Assembly: GCA_001512945.1 (NCBI GenBank)
Contig: LFTF01000047.1
Coordinates: forward strand, 1 to 12,850
DNA length: 12,850 nt
Direction: 5' to 3'
Origin: Clostridiales bacterium DTU023
Lineage (GTDB): Bacteria > Bacillota > Clostridia > Saccharofermentanales > DTU023
Part shown: in pieces, positions 7,235-12,850 of the stretch
Position numbering within the stretch: the stretch's first letter is position 1
Layout of the letters: the number at the start of each line of letters is the position of its first letter
Notes under the pieces: generated by a model
What the model was told of the DNA's origin: nothing
Seen by the model: only the letters and a program-made list of their open reading frames with translations
Databases searched by the model: none
Position numbers and translations under genes: made by a program

Positions 7235-8611
7235 TTGAACCAATCTGATCAAATGGAATCAGCAAATATTCCTAAATTATTATTAAAATTTTCCCTGCCG
7301 GCCATCGTCGGTTTGTTAGTAAATGCCTTGTACAACATAGTGGACAGCATTTTCGTAGGCCAAGGCGTGGGGGAGTTAGCGCTTGCCGGAGTTACCGTAG
7401 GCTTGCCTGTTGTCACCACATTTATGGCTTGCATTATGTTGATCGGCATGGGCGCTACGTCCTTGATTTCAATTCGCTTGGGAGAAAGAAAAGGACAAGA
7501 AGCGGAAAAAATTGTCGCGAATGCCCTGGTATTATTTCTAGTTATAGGTGTTAGTTTAACTGTAGTCGGACTAATATTTCTCAAGCCAATGCTGATTTTC
7601 TTTGGAGCTGGTCCAGATATATTACCCTATGCTGTTGACTATATGAGAATTATTCTGCTTGGCAGCATTCTCTTTGCAATTGGCACTGGCATGAATAACT
7701 TTATTCGGGCTGAAGGCAATCCGAAAACAGCCATGAACACGATGTTGATCGGAACGGTTGTAAACATTGTCTTAGACTACGTATTTATATTCGTATTTAA
7801 ATGGGGAATTAAAGGTGCCGCAATCGCGACCATTATTTCATATGGAGTGACGAGTGTCTGGGTATTGCACCATTTCATCGCAGGAAATAGCATTTTGAAA
7901 ATCCGAATTGAAAATTTCAAACTTGAGAAAAGACTGGTCAAAGCAATTGTTTTGATAGGCTTTCCTTCGTTTATCTTGCAAATAACCGGAAGCGTTCAAC
8001 AAATCATTCTCAACCGCTCTTTATCTCGTTACGGTGGTGATTTGGCTTTAGCAACCATCGGGATACTGATGAGCACGATAACTTTTCTCATTATGCCCGC
8101 CATGGGAATCAGTCAAGGCGCACAGCCCATAATTGGATACAATTACGGCGCCAAGAAATATGAGCGCGTCAAGGATACTCTGAAATTATCGATTGTCGCG
8201 GCGACTGGTATCGTGACACTTGGTTTCGTCATTTCTAAAATCTGGCCCGTTCAAATCATTAGTTTATTTAACAATAATCCTGAGCTAATCAAAACAGGAA
8301 CCCACGCTATGGGAATCTTTTTCAAATTTATACCATTAGTGGGTATGCAAATGATTAGCGCCAGTTATTTTCAAGCTGTGGGCAAACCCAATCAAGCGAC
8401 GCTTTTAGGGTTATCTCGACAAATAATTATCTTTATACCGCTATTACTCATTCTGCCCCATTTCTGGGGATTGGAAGGCGTATGGTGGTCAGGGCCTCTC
8501 TCTGATTTAGGCGCTTTTGTACTCACGGGCCTCTGGTTATGGCATGAGATTAGAGCGTTGAATAAAATTCAAGAATCATCTGAGACAAAGGTGACTATTT
8601 TCACAGATTAA
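7235..8611 (+). CDS. MATE family multidrug efflux transporter
   Basis: A 458-residue integral membrane exporter of the MATE superfamily (Na+- or H+-driven efflux of cationic drugs or toxins), with the usual length and about 12 hydrophobic helices. Family landmarks are NALYNIVDSIFVGQ near the N-terminus, GTGMNNFIRAEGNPKTAMN before the mid-loop, and MGISQGAQPIIGYNYGAKKY at the start of the second half, as in MepA/NorM-like bacterial members. The start is TTG, set by AAGGAG 7 bp upstream. The open frame extends 55 codons further upstream, but that stretch is rich in Cys/His/Ser, unlike any MATE N-terminus, and has no start signal. The gene is visibly AT-richer than its neighbours, with codons such as TTA, ATT and AAT common, which suggests separate acquisition. 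It lies between two unrelated transcription units. No regulator gene is adjacent and no strong terminator follows. Confidence 0.93.
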   Translation: MNQSDQMESANIPKLLLKFSLPAIVGLLVNALYNIVDSIFVGQGVGELALAGVTVGLPVVTTFMACIMLIGMGATSLISIRLGERKGQEAEKIVANALVLFLVIGVSLTVVGLIFLKPMLIFFGAGPDILPYAVDYMRIILLGSILFAIGTGMNNFIRAEGNPKTAMNTMLIGTVVNIVLDYVFIFVFKWGIKGAAIATIISYGVTSVWVLHHFIAGNSILKIRIENFKLEKRLVKAIVLIGFPSFILQITGSVQQIILNRSLSRYGGDLALATIGILMSTITFLIMPAMGISQGAQPIIGYNYGAKKYERVKDTLKLSIVAATGIVTLGFVISKIWPVQIISLFNNNPELIKTGTHAMGIFFKFIPLVGMQMISASYFQAVGKPNQATLLGLSRQIIIFIPLLLILPHFWGLEGVWWSGPLSDLGAFVLTGLWLWHEIRALNKIQESSETKVTIFTD

Positions 8612-8721
8612 ATCGAGCTTTGCCAAAAACGCTCTAAATACGTCTGCTCATTTTTATTAAGCACAATGACAGATTATCTTTTGTGTGCGACCTATCATCC
8701 GGCATAATCCATGAATTCATA

Positions 8722-8750
8722 TTGTCACTTTACCTAAAGACTGATACGAT
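8722..8750 (+). promoter_or_regulatory. Promoter of the pnt operon
   Basis: TTGTCA (8722-8727), a 17-bp spacer and TACGAT (8745-8750), with TG one base upstream of the -10 (extended -10). Each hexamer differs from the sigma-70/SigA consensus at one base. The expected start near 8757 gives a leader of about 40 nt to the pntAA ATG. It lies inside the upstream in-frame extension of pntAA, which argues that extension is not translated. Confidence 0.65.
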
Positions 8751-8799
8751 ACAGGCAGTTGATACCTATCTCATATTAACAAAACTTGGAGGTGCAAAA

Positions 8800-9966
8800 A
8801 TGATTATTGGTGTCCCTAGAGAAATTATGCCCGGAGAGCGTCGCGTTGCCGCGTCGCCTGAAACAGTTGCGAAAATGGTCCAGGATGGACTAACCGTTTT
8901 GGTCGAAAAACAAGCCGGAGAGGGCGCCTACTACCACGATCCTGAATATGTGGCCGCAGGAGCAGAAATTGTTGATGACATTTGCGATATTTATGATCGC
9001 TCCAACGTCATCCTAAAAGTTAAAGAACCCCTTTTCAACCAGGAAAAGAATAAGCACGAAGTCGATATGATGCATGAGGGCCAGACCCTCATTACCTTTA
9101 TCCACCCTGCGGCACCAGTCAACCATCAAATGGTGAAGAACCTCGCCGCTCAAGGGGTGACAAGCATAACGCTCGACGGCATCCCGCGCATCACACGGGC
9201 ACAGACAATGGACGCGCTAACCTCCATGAGCACATGCGCGGGCTATAAGGGTATGTTAATCGCCGCCAACGAATTGCCGAGTTTTGCCCCGCAGATTTTT
9301 ACCGCAGTAGGCATGATTAAGCCGATTAATGTACTGGTTATCGGCGCCGGTGTCGGAGGCCTCCAGGCGATCGCAACAGCGAAACGTCTTGGCGCCATTG
9401 TCCACGCCGCAGATATCCGTCCCGCCGCAGCAGAGCAGGCAATGTCGCTGGGCTCAAAAGTTATTGATCTGAATATTCCCGCCGACGAAGCCATCGGTGA
9501 AGGCGGTTATGCACTCGCGCTAAAGCCGCAGCGTCTTGAAGAAGAACGCAAAATCCTTGCCGAACACGTCAAGAATATGGACATTATCTTTTTGTCCGCG
9601 CTTGTCCCTGGTAAATTGGCTCCCACACTGATCACAGAAGAAATGGTCAAGAGCATGAAGCCCGGCTCCGCCATCGTCGACATCTCGATCGATCAGGGTG
9701 GCAACTGCGCGATCACACCTCCGGGCACCATCGAAGTCAAACATCACGTGACATTGATCGGCATCAAGAATATCCCCGGACTCCTTCCCACGAGCTCGAC
9801 CTGGATGTTCTCTCAAAATGTTTACAATCTTTTAAAATATCTCATCAAAGACGATCAGATCTATCTCGATATGGATGACCCTATCATCCAGAGTTCCCTG
9901 ACGACTTACAAAGGTCAGGTCGTCCACCAAGGCGCATTAGAGGCATTTGCCGAACTTGGTCATTAA
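8800..9966 (+). CDS. pntAA: NAD(P) transhydrogenase subunit alpha part 1 (NAD(H)-binding domain dI)
   Basis: A 388-residue soluble dI subunit of proton-translocating transhydrogenase. It binds NAD(H) and exchanges hydride with NADP(H) on dIII at the cytoplasmic face of the membrane. The protein begins MIIGVPREIMPGERRVA, typical of PntA and the related alanine dehydrogenases. The RQD loop (Arg130, Gln135, Asp138 within IPRITRAQTMD) marks it as transhydrogenase rather than alanine dehydrogenase. The NAD Rossmann motif GAGVGG is at 182-187, with Asp205 in ADIRP as the likely ribose-binding acid, and GGNC is at 300-303. Length matches the split form known from Rhodospirillum rubrum. The ATG at 8800 has GGAGG 7 bp upstream, so a longer reading from 8683 is rejected. 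It is followed by pntAB and pntB, with a terminator-like hairpin between pntAA and pntAB. Confidence 0.95.
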   Translation: MIIGVPREIMPGERRVAASPETVAKMVQDGLTVLVEKQAGEGAYYHDPEYVAAGAEIVDDICDIYDRSNVILKVKEPLFNQEKNKHEVDMMHEGQTLITFIHPAAPVNHQMVKNLAAQGVTSITLDGIPRITRAQTMDALTSMSTCAGYKGMLIAANELPSFAPQIFTAVGMIKPINVLVIGAGVGGLQAIATAKRLGAIVHAADIRPAAAEQAMSLGSKVIDLNIPADEAIGEGGYALALKPQRLEEERKILAEHVKNMDIIFLSALVPGKLAPTLITEEMVKSMKPGSAIVDISIDQGGNCAITPPGTIEVKHHVTLIGIKNIPGLLPTSSTWMFSQNVYNLLKYLIKDDQIYLDMDDPIIQSSLTTYKGQVVHQGALEAFAELGH

Positions 9967-9980
9967 TCATCGGATTACGG

Positions 9981-10011
9981 AATGCCGCACTCTCGATAGT
10001 GCGGCATTTTT
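9981..10011 (+). terminator. Intra-operon terminator-like hairpin between pntAA and pntAB
   Basis: A perfect 11-bp GC-rich stem (AATGCCGCACT at 9981-9991 pairing with 9998-10008) with a 6-nt loop is followed by a short T-run (10007-10011). It starts 15 bp after the pntAA stop and about 50 bp before the pntAB ribosome binding site. Because no promoter was evident between it and pntAB, it probably acts as a partial terminator or RNA-stabilising hairpin that makes pntAA transcript exceed pntAB-pntB. Confidence 0.75.
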
Positions 10012-10056
10012 CTGCAACTGTAAGCAAACAAACAATTATTCATAAGGAGACATTTT

Positions 10057-10362
10057 ATGACAATAACACAGGGCATCTTAGTCGCTGTTTTCATCGTGGC
10101 TACCCTGGTCGGTTACAAAATTATCAACCGCGTGCCAAGTCTGCTACACACACCGCTGATGTCGGGGATGAACGCCTTTTCTGGCGTTACCGTCCTCGGC
10201 TGCCTGTCTGCGACAGCCATGGCCGCCCACTGGGGAAGTAAGACCCTGGGCTTCATCGCTATTGTTATCGCGATGATCAACGTCGTCAGCGGGTTTGGAG
10301 TAACCGATCGTATGCTTCGCATGTTCCACAGCAGTAAGCCGAAAGAGCGAGGTGGCAAGTAA
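10057..10362 (+). CDS. pntAB: NAD(P) transhydrogenase subunit alpha part 2 (membrane segment of dII)
   Basis: A 101-residue small membrane subunit that supplies the alpha-derived helices of the proton channel domain dII. Three hydrophobic helices are seen (about residues 5-22, 38-57 and 64-84). The hallmark VPSLLHTPLMSGMNAFSG lies at 28-45, followed by GFGVTDRMLRMF at the cytoplasmic end. AAGGAG (10044-10049) precedes the ATG by 7 bp. Its stop overlaps the pntB start in TAATG (10360-10364), implying translational coupling and balanced amounts of the two membrane subunits. Length agrees with split PntAB proteins. Confidence 0.94.
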   Translation: MTITQGILVAVFIVATLVGYKIINRVPSLLHTPLMSGMNAFSGVTVLGCLSATAMAAHWGSKTLGFIAIVIAMINVVSGFGVTDRMLRMFHSSKPKERGGK

Positions 10363-12850
10363 TGTTACTATCCATTCTTTCAAATTTATCCCTGATGCCG
10401 GTTGCCATGGCAGCTGAGCATGCGTCTTCCACGGAAAGCATCATCTATTACATAGCGGCAGGTGTCCTGACGGTTGCTGTCCTGATCGGCATATCCATGT
10501 TAAGCCGCGTCGAAACCTCAGTCACCGGCAACAGAATAGGCGCTTTGAGTATGCTGCTCGCCATTGTTTTGACACTCTGGTATTTCAAGATTTTTGGTGT
10601 TGTGGAACTCTGGATCGCCATGTTGATTGGACTACTCATCGGTATTTATGCCGCTATGAAAATCAAGATGATCCAAATGCCGCAGATGGTTGGCCTTCTG
10701 AATGGCCTTGGCGGCGGCGCTTCCATGCTTGCCGGTATCCTGACCCTGATCGCCGCAACATCTCAAGAAACGGCATTCTCACTTGTGACTGCTGGTCTGG
10801 CAATCTTTGTCGGATCCCTGACTCTGACCGGAAGCCTTGTGGCTGCGGGCAAACTCCATAAAGTTCTCCCCCAACGACCAATTGTTTTGAAGGGACACCC
10901 GATCTGGACCGCGGTTACGCTCATCCTGTCGCTTGTCACGGTCATTTTGCTCGCAATCCCTGCTGTCCTCGCGGTTCCGATCCTGAAGGCGGTTATGATT
11001 CTGCTTTGTGCCGCCCTATCAGGCACATTCGGCGTGATCTTCGCAATCCGAGTAGGCGGCGCCGATATGCCGATCACAATCTCACTACTCAATTCACTTT
11101 CTGGTGTCGCAGGCGCAATCGCTGGTATGGCCATCGAGGATCCGCTGCTCGTCGCAGTCGGAGGCGTTGTCGGCGCATCCGGGCTCTTGCTCACACAAAT
11201 CATGTGCCGGGCGATGAACCGTAAACTGTTGGATATCCTGCTTGGAAAAACATCGGCCTCCGGCAAACCGGCACAACCTAAGAAGCCAACCGAGCCAAAG
11301 AAAGTAGCGCCACTCACTGAACTCATGACGGCACAGTCGCCTGAGGAATGCTGCGGATGCTGGCTCAAGGACGCTGAACGCGTCATCATCATCCCCGGTT
11401 ACGGTATGGCGCTTTCGCAGGCACAATCAATTGTCAAACAGCTGGTGACCGAACTCGAAGCGGAAGGCAAAGACGTTAAGTTTGCTATCCATCCGGTGGC
11501 CGGCCGTATGCCGGGACACATGAATGTCCTCCTTGCAGAAGTCGATATCCCGTATGACAAACTCTATGAGATGCAGGACGTCAATGAGGAATTCAAGGAT
11601 ACCGATGTCGCCATCGTAATAGGCGCTAACGACGTCATTAACCCGGCGGCAAATACGGCCGAGGGCACACCGATTTATGGTATGCCAATCCTCGACGTCG
11701 AAGACGCGAAACACGTCATCATATGCAATTTCGATAAACTCCCAGGCTACGCCGGTGTCGACAATCCACTCTACGATGAGGGAAAAGAGGATCATATCGC
11801 GCTGATGTTGGGCGACGCCAAAGATATGCTCAATGCGATCATGAAATCTTTCCGATCCACAAAGACGACAGACGCGGACACAACCAGTGACGGCAAAGAG
11901 CTCACTCCAGAGCTCACATGCGGCTACTGGCTGCGCGAGGCAGAGCGCGTCATCATCGTACCCGGCTACGGCATGGCACTGTCTCAGGCCCAATCAGCTG
12001 TCAAACAATTGATGACTGAGCTTGAGCAAGAAGGCAAACAAGTAGAGTTCGCCATTCATCCTGTCGCCGGACGTATGCCCGGGCACATGAACGTACTCCT
12101 CGCCGAAGTCGATATCCCGTACGATAAACTGCACGAGATGCAGGACATCAACCCTGAATTCAAAAACACAGATGTCGCTATCATCATTGGTGCCAATGAC
12201 GTGGTGAACCCGGCGGCGAATACGGCCGAAGGAACACCCATCTACGGTATGCCGATTCTCGATGTCGAAGACGCGAAACACGTCATCATATGCAACTTCG
12301 ACAAGCTACCCGGATACGCCGGCGTCGACAATCCACTCTACGATGAGGGAGATGCGGACCACATCACTCTGATGCTGGGTGACGCCAAAGAAACATTGAA
12401 CACTATTATGCGTGCGTTCCGCATCTGTGATGTCCCTCGGGAGATTGAGGGAGATGACATCACTCCGGTGGAGGCAGGCGGCCAATGGTTGAGCGATGCC
12501 AAGCGCGTAATTATCGTCCCCGGCTACGGTATGGCGCTTTCCCAGGCACAGTCGATCGTGAAAACGCTGATGATAGAACTTGAGACAGCCGGAAAAGAAG
12601 TCGAGTTTGCGATCCACCCTGTCGCCGGTCGTATGCCGGGACATATGAATGTGCTTCTCGCTGAGGTTGACGTGCCCTACGACAAACTTCATGAAATGCA
12701 GGACATCAATCCCACATTTAAAGATACCGACGTGGCCATTATTATCGGCGCCAACGACGTCGTCAACCCGGCGGCGAATACAGCCGAGGGCACACCCATC
12801 TATGGCATGCCAATCCTCGACGTTGAAGACGCTAAACACGTCATTATTTG
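10362..12850 (+). CDS. pntB: NAD(P) transhydrogenase subunit beta with three tandem dIII domains (3' end outside window)
   Basis: The frame is open from ATG 10362 to the window edge, 829 codons without a stop; ordinary PntB is about 460 residues. Residues about 26-294 are a normal membrane domain dII: SRVETSVTGNRIGALSMLLA early, MPQMVGLLNGLGGGAS, then GGADMPITISLLNSLSG (family Asp and Asn of the proton path), ending MCRAMNRKLLDILLG. A Pro/Lys-rich linker (295-333, with the cluster CCGC at 330-333) leads to NADP(H)-binding dIII copy 1 from W334, copy 2 from W523 and copy 3 from W709, which runs off the edge. Every copy has PGYGMALSQAQ, HPVAGRMPGHMNVLLAE, GANDV(I/V)NPAA and GMPILDVEDAK; copies 1 and 2 also show PGYAGVDNPLYDEG and LMLGDAK. 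Where E. coli and human dIII have Lys-Arg-Ser after the VIV strand, copies 1 and 2 have Asn-Phe-Asp (456-458 and 645-647). GAGGTG at 10349-10354 is the ribosome site. If copy 3 ends normally the protein would be about 870 residues; more copies are possible. Confidence 0.93.
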   Translation, partial: MLLSILSNLSLMPVAMAAEHASSTESIIYYIAAGVLTVAVLIGISMLSRVETSVTGNRIGALSMLLAIVLTLWYFKIFGVVELWIAMLIGLLIGIYAAMKIKMIQMPQMVGLLNGLGGGASMLAGILTLIAATSQETAFSLVTAGLAIFVGSLTLTGSLVAAGKLHKVLPQRPIVLKGHPIWTAVTLILSLVTVILLAIPAVLAVPILKAVMILLCAALSGTFGVIFAIRVGGADMPITISLLNSLSGVAGAIAGMAIEDPLLVAVGGVVGASGLLLTQIMCRAMNRKLLDILLGKTSASGKPAQPKKPTEPKKVAPLTELMTAQSPEECCGCWLKDAERVIIIPGYGMALSQAQSIVKQLVTELEAEGKDVKFAIHPVAGRMPGHMNVLLAEVDIPYDKLYEMQDVNEEFKDTDVAIVIGANDVINPAANTAEGTPIYGMPILDVEDAKHVIICNFDKLPGYAGVDNPLYDEGKEDHIALMLGDAKDMLNAIMKSFRSTKTTDADTTSDGKELTPELTCGYWLREAERVIIVPGYGMALSQAQSAVKQLMTELEQEGKQVEFAIHPVAGRMPGHMNVLLAEVDIPYDKLHEMQDINPEFKNTDVAIIIGANDVVNPAANTAEGTPIYGMPILDVEDAKHVIICNFDKLPGYAGVDNPLYDEGDADHITLMLGDAKETLNTIMRAFRICDVPREIEGDDITPVEAGGQWLSDAKRVIIVPGYGMALSQAQSIVKTLMIELETAGKEVEFAIHPVAGRMPGHMNVLLAEVDVPYDKLHEMQDINPTFKDTDVAIIIGANDVVNPAANTAEGTPIYGMPILDVEDAKHVII
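11361..11927 (+). repeat. dIII tandem repeat unit 1 (567 bp, 189 codons)
   Basis: This unit encodes residues 334-522 of PntB: a complete 164-residue dIII core plus a 25-residue hydrophilic linker (acidic, Thr/Ser-rich) ending CGY. The core differs from unit 2 at 22 of 164 residues by hand count, mostly conservative changes. Nucleotide differences are largely at third codon positions. Confidence 0.93.
11928..12485 (+). repeat. dIII tandem repeat unit 2 (558 bp, 186 codons)
   Basis: This unit encodes residues 523-708: a complete dIII core plus a 22-residue linker of different sequence (RICDVPREIEGDD then ITPVEAGGQ). The three-residue length difference lies in the linker, not in the fold. Against unit 3 it differs at 12 of the 121 residues visible. 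Confidence 0.93.
12486..12850 (+). repeat. dIII tandem repeat unit 3 (partial, cut by window edge)
   Basis: This unit encodes residues 709-829, the first 121 residues of a third dIII, and stops in the VII strand just before the 2'-phosphate-contact position. All motifs up to that point are intact. Whether it ends the gene or leads to a fourth copy cannot be seen. Confidence 0.92.

Noticed and set aside
8683..8799. 39-codon N-terminal extension of PntAA
   Set aside because: GGAGG 7 bp before the ATG at 8800 and the canonical MIIGVPRE start fit the family; the likely promoter lies inside the extension.
9999..10241. Plus-strand 80-codon frame overlapping pntAB
   Set aside because: It is a shifted reading of pntAB; only the pntAB frame has family motifs and a ribosome site.
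11427..12839. Long minus-strand open frames opposite the pntB repeats (11427-11993, 11994-12281, 12306-12839)
   Set aside because: They resemble one another only because they are antisense to the repeated dIII units. They have no ribosome sites, and the plus strand encodes a recognised conserved protein throughout.
10362..12850. Possibility that the dIII triplication is an assembly artefact
   Set aside because: Units differ at many silent positions, and their linkers differ in length and sequence, so they are not copies of the same reads. Copy number beyond the edge is still unverified.

Overview
The window looks like chromosomal DNA from an anaerobic Bacillota (Clostridia-like) bacterium. 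This is inferred from strong AGGAG/AAGGAG ribosome binding sites, a TTG start with a good Shine-Dalgarno, an FadH/BaiCD-type flavo-iron-sulfur oxidoreductase, and a split three-gene transhydrogenase. I cannot name a genus. No tRNA, rRNA, CRISPR array or insertion sequence was recognised.

Layout, left to right. Positions 1-850 hold an N-terminally truncated BMP-family (nucleoside-type substrate-binding protein) remnant on the minus strand, abutting an intrinsic terminator. A minus-strand ABC exporter half-transporter (853-2607) and a plus-strand deoC (2886-3548) diverge from a shared intergenic region that carries a repeated GGACT(A)GTCC palindrome. Convergent to deoC is a minus-strand two-gene operon. 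Its first gene is a 755-residue old-yellow-enzyme/FadH-like oxidoreductase (4736-7003), followed 11 bp later by a Gfo/Idh/MocA dehydrogenase (3585-4724). An AT-richer MATE efflux gene with a TTG start follows on the plus strand (7235-8611).

The right end is a proton-translocating NAD(P) transhydrogenase operon: pntAA (8800-9966), pntAB (10057-10362) and pntB (10362 to beyond the edge). A good extended -10 promoter precedes pntAA, and a terminator hairpin sits between pntAA and pntAB.

The standout is pntB. After a normal membrane domain (dII), the frame stays open to the window edge and encodes three consecutive copies of the NADP(H)-binding domain dIII, where an ordinary PntB has one. The copies are about 87-90% identical in protein but differ at many synonymous positions, and their linkers differ in length and sequence. 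This argues for an established, selected architecture rather than a recent slip or assembly error. In the two copies where it can be read, the position that carries Lys-Arg-Ser in E. coli and human dIII (NADP 2'-phosphate contact) reads Asn-Phe-Asp. PntAA (dI) would face several dIII modules per PntB chain, and the hairpin after pntAA could raise dI relative to the membrane subunits. I know of no described transhydrogenase with tandem dIII domains.
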